The notes: generated by a model from the letters alone, not told the origin. A stretch of 64,000 bases of DNA from Clostridium estertheticum (GCF_026650985.1 NZ_CP086239.1:3100001-3164000), one strand, 5' to 3'; numbered from the stretch's first letter, positions 51,277 through 61,758 are shown. Made by a program: numbers and translations.

Positions 51277-52893
51277 TTATATTGCTTTTTTTATTCTATC
51301 TGTGTCAATGAATACTTCTGTTCCGTTAGTAATTACCTCTATAACAAGAGGAGCAGTTCTATTATTCATAAGTTCTTTAAGGCTATCCGCTTGACATAAA
51401 TCAGTTATTTGTACTGCCTCTACACCCATTGCCTCTGCAATTGAAGCTATACTGTTTTTTTCAAACACGATCTTACCTTTAAAATCTCTTCCAAATAGAG
51501 CCTTCATTCCATTTTTAATGAGTCCAAACATAGAATTGTTTATTATAAAGTATATGATAGGCATATTGTATTCTTTAGCAGTTAGTATCTCCGTGCCGTT
51601 CATGTAAAATGCTCCGTCACCTGCAATTACAGCGTAAGGTATGTTTTTATTGTACATATATGACCCCATAACCCCTGCTAATGCTGTACCTATACAACCA
51701 TAATTTAGACTTGTGTGAAGATACATGTCCTCCCTTATTGGCAAATATTTATATACATAATTAAAATAGTCACCCGTATCTACATGTAAACATGTATCTT
51801 TGGGCAGTATTTCAGGAAATTTTTCAAATAACAACCTTAAAGATATACCTGTATGATCTTTAACATAAGGCTTATTCATTTCAGGCTTAATGAAAGAACT
51901 CTTTTGTTTTTGGTCTACTCTATTAATAAGTACGTCCATTGCTTCCTTTAACTCGTAGCAAACAGAAATATCCTCTTTAAATATTTTATTAAATTCTTTT
52001 TTATCCCAATCTATTCTTATAACCTTTCTTCCATTAACAAGGACATCGTTGTAATCCCTTGTTGCACATTGTCCTAAAGACGTACCGAGGAAAAGAATAC
52101 AATCTATCTGCTCCTTTTCAATATACTCAATAGCACTGTCGGTACTACAGAAACCGTAGTTTCCTATGTAATATGGAAAATCAGTATTTATAATTCCTTT
52201 TGCATTCGAAGTTGATATTATGGGCCATGAAACATTTCGACTTAGTTTTTTTATTTCGTTAGAAAGACCCCTTGTACCTCTTCCAATGAAAATTAGCCCC
52301 TTCTCAGTTTTGTTTATTTCTTTAATGCATTCTTCTAAAGACTTTACATCGTTAACGGGTTTATTGATTATCCTATTTAAATTAATATCTCCTTCAAAAG
52401 TTGCGGTCTGTACATCATAAGGAATTGATATGTGCACAGGTCCACATGGAGGTGTAAGCGCAATATTCATAGCCTTTTGAAGTTCAACAATAACCACCTC
52501 TTCTTTTGTCACCTCTATAGAGTGTTTTGTTATACTTTTTACCATTGAAGCGTTGTCGAACTCTTGAAAAGCACCCTTACCCATATACTCCCTTCTTACA
52601 TTTCCAGTAATAATAAGCATAGGAGTTTTATTTCTTTTTGCGTTTGCAATACCATTAATTGCATTATTAAGCCCTACTCCTCCTGCCAACATGCACACAC
52701 CTAATTCATTGGAAAGCTCTGCATAGCTTGAAGCTGAGTATGAACAACCCGCTTCATTTTTCGTCACTATAAACTCTATATTATTATCATTCATTGCATC
52801 AAGGATACCTGCAAATGTACTAGCCGGTATTCCAAATACACATTTTACACCATTATTTTCTAAAACCTTTATTATTGCGTCAGCTATTCTCAT
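51277..52893 (-). CDS. Thiamine-diphosphate enzyme of the acetolactate synthase/decarboxylase type
   Basis: 538 residues with the three-domain ThDP layout: N-terminal pyrimidine domain with catalytic Glu in FIVTKNEAGCSYSAS (E47), middle domain (about 190-330, IGRGTRGL), and PP domain with metal motif GDGAFYMNGTEIL...NN (about 420-450). The family includes acetolactate synthase, indolepyruvate/phenylpyruvate decarboxylase and oxalyl-CoA enzymes; the residues visible do not settle the substrate. ATG follows GGAGG by ten bases. It leads an operon with a GAF-like protein and a histidine kinase, an unusual setting. Confidence 0.85.
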   Translation of the reverse strand: MRIADAIIKVLENNGVKCVFGIPASTFAGILDAMNDNNIEFIVTKNEAGCSYSASSYAELSNELGVCMLAGGVGLNNAINGIANAKRNKTPMLIITGNVRREYMGKGAFQEFDNASMVKSITKHSIEVTKEEVVIVELQKAMNIALTPPCGPVHISIPYDVQTATFEGDINLNRIINKPVNDVKSLEECIKEINKTEKGLIFIGRGTRGLSNEIKKLSRNVSWPIISTSNAKGIINTDFPYYIGNYGFCSTDSAIEYIEKEQIDCILFLGTSLGQCATRDYNDVLVNGRKVIRIDWDKKEFNKIFKEDISVCYELKEAMDVLINRVDQKQKSSFIKPEMNKPYVKDHTGISLRLLFEKFPEILPKDTCLHVDTGDYFNYVYKYLPIREDMYLHTSLNYGCIGTALAGVMGSYMYNKNIPYAVIAGDGAFYMNGTEILTAKEYNMPIIYFIINNSMFGLIKNGMKALFGRDFKGKIVFEKNSIASIAEAMGVEAVQITDLCQADSLKELMNNRTAPLVIEVITNGTEVFIDTDRIKKAI

Positions 52894-53027
52894 TTATGTT
52901 TTTCCTCCATTATGTTTTCGCAGTTCTCTATATAAAATAATACTAATTATAAAACCTAGTTGTTTTAAGCAATAAAAAATGAACACCTTTTAAGATGTTC
53001 CCTTCTTACTAATATTCACTTGGCTTA

Positions 53028-53420
53028 TTAATATCCAGCTGTCTTTAAGTAATCCTCTGCTTCCTTTTCATCAGTAAATGCAACTGGAGTAACTCCTACA
53101 TTTTTGCCTACCCTATTCATTTGCATTTTTACTATTGCACTTGAAACGATAAGGGCCGCATGAGCCATTCCATTATCTGTACAATACTGAACAAATTCTC
53201 CTAATTCATTTTGGCTATCTGTTAATTTGTAGATTCTCATATCGCAATATTTAGCCCATTTACTGCCCTTAAATAAAGGAAGTATTTTTGTTTTATAATC
53301 ATTCTTCATATTTGCTACAGCTTCTTTTGTAAACATTCCTTCGAATTTTTCATATACTATCTTTCTTTCAACATCAACCTTTAATTCATATTCGTTTTGT
53401 GTACTTATAGTTTTTATCAT
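53028..53420 (-). CDS. SpoIIAA/STAS-like protein
   Basis: 130 residues. Strand-helix pattern with YELKVDVERKIVYEKFEGMF at the start, a central WAKYCDMRIYKLTDS and an end DEKEAEDYLKTAGY, as in SpoIIAA-like (STAS fold) proteins of unknown role. ATG at 53420 after AGGGTGG is better than a TTG at 53429. It is upstream of the ThDP operon on the same strand, with a weak hairpin between them. Confidence 0.6.
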   Translation of the reverse strand: MIKTISTQNEYELKVDVERKIVYEKFEGMFTKEAVANMKNDYKTKILPLFKGSKWAKYCDMRIYKLTDSQNELGEFVQYCTDNGMAHAALIVSSAIVKMQMNRVGKNVGVTPVAFTDEKEAEDYLKTAGY

Positions 53421-53847
53421 TTGTACCAACCACCCTTTGATTTATTTTATTGACCCCGCTTAATTATACACAAAAAACAAACTATTACAATTTTTATTTA
53501 ATAATTATTAAATTAGTCATTGAATGAAATTATTACTAATAATACATCTATAAACTTACATTGTAAAATTATTTAATTGTTGAGTTATTAGCCATGAAAG
53601 TTTTTATCTTTTAATATATCAAATTGTCATGTATTGCAAAATAAGTATGGATTTATCCTTTCTTTTACTGTATTATGTTATATATAAATGTTTTTATTTA
53701 GAATAAATGGAAATAAAATGTTTAATCTAGATCTTAAATCTGATGGTAATATAACTGGAGTACCAAAAACGTAATAGAAGATATAAAAAATATAATTATC
53801 TGTAGCAAAACCAGTTAGGTTATCTATAGGTAAATAGAAGGTGAAAA
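53421..53847. other. Divergent AT-rich gap
   Basis: Separates the SpoIIAA-like gene from the membrane kinase. No RNA, repeat or gene recognised. Confidence 0.45.
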
Positions 53848-55251
53848 ATGAATAACACTGATAAATATAATAACATTTTAGCAATAATTACATTTACTAA
53901 GTTCGCTATTTTACTATTTATATTAATACTTATTTTCAATATTCCATATAATAAAACAAACTCCACAACTCGTGTCCAATTAAATTTGGCAATATTTCTT
54001 ATCTTTTTATCATTATTTTATTTATTATGGTGGATTATTTATTTTAAAAATAACTTTAAAAAATCAAAGAATCTTTTAGTTGCAGAAGATATCTTATTTA
54101 TTTTTATTCTATCTTTATTTGTTTTATTATCTGGCACTTATAGGAGCCAATATAAATATCTGTTTTTCTTTAGCATTATTACAACAACCATATCTCAAGG
54201 TAAGAGGCGTGGTTTAATACTTTCTTATATATCGTCAGCTATTATATTATCTATAGATTTGACTTTTGTTTCTAATTTAGTAGTAAACACCTATTTCGAA
54301 AATGACTTGGTGTTATCGGTAGGATTTATCATTATCGCATGGATATTGGGTGAACACGTAACTTTTGAAAGCAATCAAGTAAAACTATTAGAAATGGAAT
54401 TACAAATGCTAAAGTTAAAAGAAGATGCAAAAACAACTATTGAACTGTTAAACGAAACAAAAGAACATAATAAATTTATAACAGAGTTCTTTTGTAACAT
54501 ATCGCATGAATTGAAAACTCCATTAAATGTAGTTTTTGCTTCTCTGCAGATGATGAATATGTACAATGAAAGCAATGAAGAAAAAATTATTGAGAAGAGA
54601 AGAAAGTATTTACAAATAATGAAGAAAAATTCTAATAGACTTATTAGATTAATTAACAATTTATTAGACATGACAAAACTAGATTCGGGATTTATTACTC
54701 TACATATGGAGAATGGAAACATTGTTTATTTGATTGAAGATATTACCATGTCTATAATTTCTATCGCTGAAAATAAAGGTATAGACATAATATTTGACAC
54801 TAATGTTGAAGAAAAGTTAATGGCGTTTGATGGCGATAAAATAGAGAGAATTATACTTAACTTACTTTCAAACGCTTTAAAATTTACAGACAAAGGCGGA
54901 AAAATATATGTAACAGTATTGGATAAAGTGGATAATGTTGAGATATCAGTTAGAGATACTGGAGTAGGAATCCCCGATGATAAAAAAGAAATAATTTTCG
55001 GTAGATTTATGCAGGTGGATAAGACCTTAAAAAGAAATAATGAAGGTACTGGTATAGGCCTTTCTCTAGTTAAATCTTTTGTGAAACTACATGAAGGCAA
55101 GATAATCCTTAAAAGTGAACAGAATATTGGAAGTGAATTTATTATCATTCTTCCAGTAAAACAAGTTGATAATTCTTTAGGTGTAAACGAAATAAAAAAA
55201 GACATAACTGACCGAATCAATATTGAGCTGTCTGATATATATACAGAATAA
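53848..55251 (+). CDS. Membrane histidine kinase related to the repeat kinase
   Basis: 467 residues. About six hydrophobic helices (residues 8-175) with short loops form a membrane sensor, then a coiled linker, HisKA (FFCNISHELKTPLNVVFA) and HATPase (LNLLSNALKFTDKGG, DTGVGIPDD, NEGTGIGLSL). Kinase core and C-terminal tail (INIELSDIYTE) closely match the soluble repeat kinase at 49392, so they are paralogues with different sensor parts. No response regulator next to it. ATG after AAGGTG. Confidence 0.88.
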   Translation: MNNTDKYNNILAIITFTKFAILLFILILIFNIPYNKTNSTTRVQLNLAIFLIFLSLFYLLWWIIYFKNNFKKSKNLLVAEDILFIFILSLFVLLSGTYRSQYKYLFFFSIITTTISQGKRRGLILSYISSAIILSIDLTFVSNLVVNTYFENDLVLSVGFIIIAWILGEHVTFESNQVKLLEMELQMLKLKEDAKTTIELLNETKEHNKFITEFFCNISHELKTPLNVVFASLQMMNMYNESNEEKIIEKRRKYLQIMKKNSNRLIRLINNLLDMTKLDSGFITLHMENGNIVYLIEDITMSIISIAENKGIDIIFDTNVEEKLMAFDGDKIERIILNLLSNALKFTDKGGKIYVTVLDKVDNVEISVRDTGVGIPDDKKEIIFGRFMQVDKTLKRNNEGTGIGLSLVKSFVKLHEGKIILKSEQNIGSEFIIILPVKQVDNSLGVNEIKKDITDRINIELSDIYTE

Positions 55252-55352
55252 TTCAAACCGTTAAGTAGAAAAAATATGATTAAATTATCAATGGCTAAAT
55301 CTAAATTTAACCCTTGCCACTAATTAAGCAATGGCTAAAGGTGTATAATCAA

Positions 55353-56159
55353 TTATTTAGTTGGTATTTTAAATGTCATATGTCCGCTATCATTAGTCAC
55401 ATTATAGTCTAAAACTAAATTTATGAAAGAACTTTTATTTTTAACTGCTACAAATGTATCTGCTGAACATTTAGTCCCTATAATAGTTAATGGCTTAGGG
55501 TAATCACCAGCCCCGCCTGGATAACCTTCTCCTGACTCTCCTGTGCTGTCAAATGAAGCGAAACTAGATACGTATAAACCATGTGTTGAAGTTCCACTAG
55601 ACAATAATTTGTAGGTATAATTAATCTTATACACTTCTACTGCTTTAACCTTGCTATATTTATTTCTTTCTGTTGATAATGTAATACTGTTAATTGTAAT
55701 TTCATATGTTCCATACCGAATATCTGGAACAATAACTTTCTGATGTAATTTTCCTACTATGGCTGATTTAGCTGTTTTAGCTGGTTCAGTTTTAGTTGCT
55801 TCGGGAGTAACGCTTTTAGTTGAAGCTGGTATATCCTGATATTTAAGATCATCTGATTTATCTTTATTAGTTGACATTAAACCAAGTGCAGCAACTACTA
55901 CTATTACTATTACTATTAAGCATATTATTAATATTGGTCTATGTTTACGTTTTGCATGAAAGTTATTAGCATCTTCGTAATCTGAGTTTTCTCTATACTC
56001 TGGCTTAACAGTATATACAGGTTCTCTTTTGTAATTATCCTCTTGCGCATCATAACTATCTTGATTGTCATACGCATCTGTCGATTGGTTTTTTCCACAT
56101 TCATTGCAGTATTTACTTTTGTCTGTCAGTTCTGTGTTGCATTTTATGCAATGTTTCAT
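55353..56159 (-). CDS. Zinc-ribbon, single-pass protein with DUF4352-like outer domain
   Basis: 268 residues: zinc ribbon (CIKCNTEL...YCNECGKN, 4-24), acidic/tyrosine-rich linker, a membrane helix (about 76-96), Thr/Lys/Pro-rich spacer, and an outer beta-domain (about 135-268) with VYKINYTYKLLSS and HMTFKIPTK resembling Telomeric/DUF4352 immunoglobulin-like domains. ATG follows GGAGTGTTAAA. Third zinc-ribbon membrane protein in the window; probably envelope stress related. Confidence 0.72.
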   Translation of the reverse strand: MKHCIKCNTELTDKSKYCNECGKNQSTDAYDNQDSYDAQEDNYKREPVYTVKPEYRENSDYEDANNFHAKRKHRPILIICLIVIVIVVVAALGLMSTNKDKSDDLKYQDIPASTKSVTPEATKTEPAKTAKSAIVGKLHQKVIVPDIRYGTYEITINSITLSTERNKYSKVKAVEVYKINYTYKLLSSGTSTHGLYVSSFASFDSTGESGEGYPGGAGDYPKPLTIIGTKCSADTFVAVKNKSSFINLVLDYNVTNDSGHMTFKIPTK

Positions 56160-56358
56160 TTTAACACTCCTTTAATATGTATACCTTTTTATACACTTTC
56201 TGATAAATAAAATATAACCATAAATTATAAGATAATACGTAAATTCTGTAAGCCTACTATCCAGATTCCAATTTATTTTTATTCATAATTTTTTAACTAT
56301 ATTTATCATAGTATACCATATTTTATTATACATTTTCTAATTTGAGCACGACTTTTCT

Positions 56359-57857
56359 CTACATTGCCATCTCTACATCCGCTGTGGCAATGGTGCTCGG
56401 CCGATGAGCTATCATAATCGTAGTTCGATCCTTCATGAGCGACTGTATTGCCTCCTGAACCAAATATTCTGACTCGTTATCAAGTGCTGAAGTTGCCTCA
56501 TCCAGTAAAAGAATGGGCGCATTTTTAAGGATAGCCCTGGCAATTGCAATACGCTGCTTCTCCCCACCAGACAGCTTGTTACCACGCTCACCTACCAGGG
56601 TATTATATCCTTCTGACTGCTTCATAATGAATTCGTGGGCATTGGCCGCCTTTGCCGACTGCACAACCTCTTCCATGGTAGCCTCAGCCCTTCCATAGGA
56701 AATGTTTTCGGCAATACTTACGTTGTACAAATAGGTATCCTGTGGCACGTAAGCAATCAACTCACGAAGTTTATGTAATCCCAGTTTTTCCAATGATACA
56801 CCATCAATATATATTTGTCCCTTTTCTACTGGATAGAATCCCAATAAAAGCTTAGCTAAAGTACTCTTGCCACGTCCAGAATGACCAGTAATGGCTACTG
56901 AAGTTCCTTTTTTTACAGACAAATTAAAATCCTTTAGAACTTTTTTATCATTTTCATTGTATCCGAAGGTGATATTTTCCATAGAAATATACGCACGCTG
57001 AGAAGACTCTTTTTCTGTACCTGCCTGCCTATGTTCAATATATGTTTTCGGTTCTTCTTGTATACCCATAAATTCAAAGACTTGCTGGGCGTTGACCAAA
57101 CAGTTGACCAACTCCGGAATATAACGCCCAATCTGTAAAAAATACCAACTAAAGGTTCCATACAACATATACAATGCCGTTAGCGAAGCAACATCCACCA
57201 CGCCTTGTTCAACATAGTAAATTCCCACACCTAAGAATACCAGCGAACAGAGCAGATTGGAGGCATTATTCAAACCTGTCAGCAGTGCTGAATACCAATT
57301 CTGTTTCTTCTGTGCCTTTGCACACTGCTTATTTGAAACATCATATTGCTTCATAATTATATCCTTCACCGCAAAAATCTTAATCGTTTCTACTCCCTGC
57401 ATAATATTGGTCAGATTCTGTATCATCCCTTTGTTTACCTTTGACATTTTGGAACTAACCTTTTTCATGGGCTTTACCATTAATGTATTCACTAGTAGGG
57501 AAATGCAGCTTACCGCTAGCAATCCCACTGTAACCTGTGGGCATAGATAAAACATAGGAATCAGAAACAGAATAACCATGATAATCGGCATAATAATACG
57601 ACGAAGCCTCGAACCAAAAATATCTCCGGTTTTGCTTGCATCATACATTAATTTTGACATAAAATCGCCAGTATGGTGAGTATCGTAATATTCTATAGGA
57701 AACCATACTGATTTCATATACACCGATTGATTAATCTTTGCAATTGCCCGTTTAGACTCATTGTTATAAATGACTGTTGCCGTCACCTGAATCGCCATGG
57801 CCACAGCACCTATCAATAAATTTTTCACAAGAAGTAAAAACAACCCATTGGTTGTTC
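56359..57857 (-). pseudogene. ABC exporter half-subunit, 3' part, split by IS and lacking its C-terminus
   Basis: Together with 59469-59648 this was one gene. The part here holds the membrane domain and ATPase: Walker A GHSGRGKST, signature LSGGEKQRIAIARAIL, Walker B LLLDEATSALD and AHRPSTIATAD. The frame then ends VEMAM-stop, about 30 residues short of the usual end (no VLxxGxIVExG). So the gene carries two lesions: the IS near codon 60 and a 3' truncation. Base composition is richer in G+C than neighbouring genes. Confidence 0.88.
57838..57857. repeat. Left 20-bp direct repeat flanking the second IS
   Basis: The same 20 bases recur at 59469-59488; the core AACAACC...GGTTGTT is itself a dyad, so the element entered a palindromic target. 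Confidence 0.85.
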
Positions 57858-57882
57858 CAGACTGTTGACAAACATAAAATGT

Positions 57883-57913
57883 AAAACACTCTAATTTAAA
57901 ATTGGAGTGTTTT
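57883..57913 (+). terminator. Hairpin at the left end of the second IS
   Basis: AAAACACTC and GAGTGTTTT pair perfectly; more T's follow. Confidence 0.75.
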
Positions 57914-57994
57914 TTTTCATATTCAAAAATGATTTTACAACATCAATGTCGAATATATATAGTATACAAACTTTATAATTCGGAGGGTTTAGTT

Positions 57995-59413
57995 ATGATT
58001 AATGAAAAGAACTTCACACAACAAAAATTAGAAATGGTATATTTAGAGGATTTAGTTCCTAAAGACCATATTCTCAGAAATATAGATAAATACATGGATT
58101 TCTCTTTCATAAGAGAATTGACTCAAAAATATTATTGTTTAGATAATGGAAGACCTGGCGTAGATCCTATTTTACTCTTCAAAATGCTGTTTATTGGATA
58201 CCTATTTGGAATAAAATCTGAGCGACAACTTGTAAAGGAAATTGAAGTAAATGTAGCTTATAGATGGTTTTTAGGACTAAGCCTTACTGATGTTATTCCA
58301 GATCATTCAACAATTAGCCAAAATAGACGTAGACGATTTAAAGGAACTGACGTGTTCCAAAAAATATTTGACGAAGTCGTATTTAAGGCTATAAATCTTA
58401 AGATGGTAACTGGTAAAATACTTTACACAGATTCTACACACCTAAAAGCAAATGCTAATAAGCGAAAGCTTGTGAAAATTGAAGTTGAAAAAACACCTAA
58501 AGAATATGTAGCTGATCTTAATAAAGCTGTAGAGGAAGATAGAATAAATCACGGTAAAAGACCTTTGAAAGTGAAAGAACCTGTTACCATAATAAAAGAA
58601 ATTAAAGTTAGCACAACTGACCCCGACAGCGGATATATGATGAGAGATGGCAAGCCGGAAGGCTTCTCCTATTTAGATCACAGAACTGTGGACAGTAAAC
58701 ACAATATAATTACTGATGTTTATGTTACTCCTGGAAATATAAATGATGTTGATCCTTATATCGATAGATTGGATGTGCAAATAAAAAAATTTAATTTTAA
58801 TACAAAATATGTTGGTGCCGATGCTGGTTATGCTACAAATCTTATATGTAAAGAACTATTTGAGAGAGAATTAAAATCTGTAATGGGATATAGAAGGTCT
58901 CCACATACAAAAGGAATGTACACTAAAAATAAATTTCAATATGTTAAAGAGAAGGACATATATGTTTGCCCTGACTTAAGGGCTTTGCATTATAAAACGA
59001 CAACTAGAGATGGATATAAAGAGTATGTTGGGAATGCAAAAGATTGCAAAGAATGCCCAAATAGAACTCAATGTTTTTCTGATAAAAGTAAGGTTAAAAC
59101 TGTTAGAAGACATGTTTGGGAAATGTATAAAGAAGATGTTGTAAAGTTTACCAAAACGGATAAGGGTAGAAATATATATAGAAGAAGGAAAGAAACTATA
59201 GAGCGAAGCTTCGCAGATTCTAAACAACTGCATGGGCTTCGCTATTGCCATATGCGCGGATTAGAAAATGTGCAAGAGCAGTGTCTGCTTACAGCAGCAG
59301 TGCAAAATATGAAAAAGATAGCTAGCCTACTATCTTCCATGTTTTTTTATTTTATAACTAAAAACCTGTTGCATGTTACTAATTTATCTATAAATCAAAA
59401 TGCTATCGCATAA
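57995..59413 (+). CDS. IS1182 family transposase
   Basis: 472 residues: [20 protein letters not shown] start, DUF772 region ([21 protein letters not shown]), [19 protein letters not shown], catalytic Asp in [15 protein letters not shown], second Asp in [11 protein letters not shown], Cys cluster [10 protein letters not shown] and Glu in [15 protein letters not shown]. Complete frame, possibly active. ATG 57995 after GGAGGGTTTAGTT is used instead of upstream 57902. Confidence 0.92.
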   Translation: MINEKNFTQQKLEMVYLEDLVPKDHILRNIDKYMDFSFIRELTQKYYCLDNGRPGVDPILLFKMLFIGYLFGIKSERQLVKEIEVNVAYRWFLGLSLTDVIPDHSTISQNRRRRFKGTDVFQKIFDEVVFKAINLKMVTGKILYTDSTHLKANANKRKLVKIEVEKTPKEYVADLNKAVEEDRINHGKRPLKVKEPVTIIKEIKVSTTDPDSGYMMRDGKPEGFSYLDHRTVDSKHNIITDVYVTPGNINDVDPYIDRLDVQIKKFNFNTKYVGADAGYATNLICKELFERELKSVMGYRRSPHTKGMYTKNKFQYVKEKDIYVCPDLRALHYKTTTRDGYKEYVGNAKDCKECPNRTQCFSDKSKVKTVRRHVWEMYKEDVVKFTKTDKGRNIYRRRKETIERSFADSKQLHGLRYCHMRGLENVQEQCLLTAAVQNMKKIASLLSSMFFYFITKNLLHVTNLSINQNAIA

Positions 59414-59423
59414 TTGCATATAA

Positions 59424-59456
59424 AAACCCAGTACAATAAAAAATTATACTGGGTTT
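59424..59456 (+). terminator. Hairpin at the right end of the second IS
   Basis: AAACCCAGTA and TACTGGGTTT pair perfectly around an A/T loop. Confidence 0.7.
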
Positions 59457-59468
59457 GTAAACAACCTG

Positions 59469-59648
59469 AAACAACCCATTGGTTGTTCTATTCCCAGCCA
59501 TGGTGAATAAATCTCGAATCAAAAAAGAGCTAATAGTCTTGAATAGTCCTTCGGATATCGCCATTACAAGAATAGCTCCAAAATATATGAAAGCACGACT
59601 CCCCATGAATGTCTTAGTCAATTTAATAAGTATTCTAGATAATTTCAT
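59469..59648 (-). pseudogene. ABC exporter half-subunit, 5' part, cut by the second IS
   Basis: Sixty codons from an ATG after GGAGGAGACATTAA: MKLSRILIKLTKTFMGSRAF to RTTNGLF, holding the first membrane helix. The sense continues at 57857 on the other side of the IS with LLLVKNLLIGA. Its start overlaps the stop of the upstream ABC gene by 14 bp, so the two subunits were translated as a pair. Confidence 0.88.
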
Positions 59649-61413
59649 TTAATGTCTCCTCCTTTCCTTCCTCCTGAGCCTTCTGTTGCACCTGGTAAAG
59701 ATGGTGATAAATACCTTTTTTCATCAATAACTCCTCATTAGTTCCACTCTCTACAATCTGACCCTTTGACAGTACCAAAATGGTATCTGCGTTCTCAATG
59801 GTGGACAGCCTATGTGCAATGGTTATGACTGTTTTCCCATTAGAAATACGCTCTATGGCCTCTTTAATCAAATCCTCTGTACCCACATCAATGGCGGAGG
59901 TTGGCTCATCCAAAAGAAGGATTGGCGCATTTTTAAGAAAAGCCCTAGCAATGGAAATACGTTGCCGTTCGCCGCCGGAAAGCCTTGTTCCACGCTCGCC
60001 CGCCAAAGTATCATACTGCTGTGGCAGACTGATAATAAAGTCATGAATATTGGCTAGGCGACAGGCCTCCTTAATTTCTTCCATGGTAGCCCCCTCTCGT
60101 CCATAGGCTATATTATCAGCAATGCTTTCTGGAAATAAAAATACATTCTGGGATACCAAAGAATATAGATTTCTCGCCGCATTCAGATTCCAATCTTCAA
60201 AATTTCTGCCGTAAAGCTTATAATTTCCTGATTGCTTCTTATAAAATCCACAGAGCAGCTTAAAAATGGTAGACTTACCCTCCCCAGAACTACCTACGAA
60301 AGCCACATTTTTTCCAGCCTTAATGGTGAAATTCACATTGTACAACACTTGACAACCTTCATTGTAAGCAAAATTTACATTTTCAAATTCAATAACAGTT
60401 TCCGGTACCTGATCACAATCTCGGGCGTAGTGACTTCCATCCCAATCTCCGCTGGGTTCGTCCGCTTGCCCCATCAGTTCTTCCAGACGCTGGATGGACA
60501 CACCAATTTCACGTGCATCATTAAACAACATAGGTAGTTCACTTAAAGGATGAATAATTCGATCCAACATAAGAATGAAGAAAGTCATCTCTCCCACAGT
60601 AAGTGAACCGTTTAACACCCTCATTAGCGCCAGTGTTGCCAAAATAATATTTGGTAGCCAGTTAATCACGTTCTGCATAATCACTGATATTGCTGACAAT
60701 CTATTACGGATAAATTCAAACTTCAGAATCTCATCGTTAGCCTTGTAGATTTTTTTCTGCATCACTGACATCAGATTGAAGCTTCTGCCCACAAGGATTC
60801 CTTGAATATTGTCATAGGCAGTGGAGTTAAGCACATCAATTTTCTTCCATCTGTTCTTAGCAAGATTTGACATTCGCTTGGATGAGTAATGAGACACCAC
60901 AAGCACCACTGGATAACCAACCGCTATAAATACCACAAGCATGCCATCAATCTTACCGATGGAAACAATAATAGTCACAGCCTCAACCAGTATTCGACAA
61001 ATATCAGGAAGTGTTTCTGAAAAGAACCGTCCAGCTTGTCCAATATCCGAAATCAACTTGTTCAAAATAGTACCAGAGGAATTCTTGTCAAAATACTTAA
61101 ATTCTAGACGAACCAGTTTTCTCCCAGCCTCCTCGCGAAACTGTGTCTGAATATTTACACTGAATTGTGACGCACACACATCCCTAACCAGCGATGCCAC
61201 AAAACCAATTCCCACAAAGAGGAAAAGTTGCATCATAAAACTTGTACTTACAATACCCGACACTTGTCCAGAAAGAAGTGCATCAATGGCATTGGATATT
61301 AGACTGCTACCCTTCACAATAATTGAGGTCAGCACATATGCTGCAATCAATTCCACAACCATCCATGGAAGGTAACGTATAGCTATCCTCCGAAACACAT
61401 TATTCTTTCTCAT
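59635..61413 (-). CDS. ABC exporter half-subunit, membrane plus ATPase, intact
   Basis: 592 residues: six-helix ABC_membrane domain (about 20-310) and ATPase with Walker A GSSGEGKST, signature LSGGERQRISIARAFL, Walker B LLLDEPTSAID, H-loop AHRLSTI. With the next gene it formed a heterodimeric exporter of the MsbA/LmrCD kind. Its partner is now broken, so it acts alone, as a homodimer, or is useless. Codons are richer in G+C than neighbours, hinting at transfer from a higher-GC Firmicute. ATG ten bases after AAGGAG. Confidence 0.9.
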   Translation of the reverse strand: MRKNNVFRRIAIRYLPWMVVELIAAYVLTSIIVKGSSLISNAIDALLSGQVSGIVSTSFMMQLFLFVGIGFVASLVRDVCASQFSVNIQTQFREEAGRKLVRLEFKYFDKNSSGTILNKLISDIGQAGRFFSETLPDICRILVEAVTIIVSIGKIDGMLVVFIAVGYPVVLVVSHYSSKRMSNLAKNRWKKIDVLNSTAYDNIQGILVGRSFNLMSVMQKKIYKANDEILKFEFIRNRLSAISVIMQNVINWLPNIILATLALMRVLNGSLTVGEMTFFILMLDRIIHPLSELPMLFNDAREIGVSIQRLEELMGQADEPSGDWDGSHYARDCDQVPETVIEFENVNFAYNEGCQVLYNVNFTIKAGKNVAFVGSSGEGKSTIFKLLCGFYKKQSGNYKLYGRNFEDWNLNAARNLYSLVSQNVFLFPESIADNIAYGREGATMEEIKEACRLANIHDFIISLPQQYDTLAGERGTRLSGGERQRISIARAFLKNAPILLLDEPTSAIDVGTEDLIKEAIERISNGKTVITIAHRLSTIENADTILVLSKGQIVESGTNEELLMKKGIYHHLYQVQQKAQEEGKEETLNEII

Positions 61414-61758
61414 TTTGTTTTCTCTCCTTACTTTATCAATTTTAACTATTTCATTTGAGTCATTTAGTGTTAAATTTCAGATAATCACGTGGCTAATATG
61501 ATGGCAAAAAGTTAAAAAGCACCCGATTTTTGTCAGGCTCCTTTTTTAACAATTTTCTTAATATTATCTCTTATATTTGTAAATTGTAACATTTATTCTA
61601 ATAATACCTAAATATTCCGTAATTGTCAATTACCTTTCTGAATCATAACAGCTGAAACATAACTTTTTTAGAGCACTAATTTGATACATCTTTTATATGG
61701 ATTATATTTAAAATTAGTATTATAATGTAAATAATTCTGTAACTTGAGAGGTGTATCT
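61414..61758. other. Divergent gap with a long imperfect hairpin
   Basis: GTTAAAAAGCACCCGA (61511-61526) and TCAGGCTCCTTTTTTAAC (61533-61550) pair with few mismatches and T-runs on both sides. No gene ends here on either strand, so it could be an attenuator in the leader of the ABC exporter or a relic terminator. Confidence 0.5.

Larger units (their letters stand above)
57858..59468 (+). mobile_element. IS1182-family-like insertion sequence, 1611 bp
   Basis: Imperfect terminal inverted repeats CAGACTGTTGACAAAC (left) and CAGGTTGTTTACAAAC (right, reversed), 13 of 16 matching. A 20-bp direct repeat flanks it. One transposase gene inside; hairpins at 57883-57913 and 59424-59456 insulate both ends. 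It interrupts an ABC exporter gene, and removing it with one repeat copy restores the reading frame. Confidence 0.92.

Noticed and set aside
54726-55256. 176-codon minus frame opposite the membrane kinase
   Set aside because: Antisense shadow of the HATPase domain.
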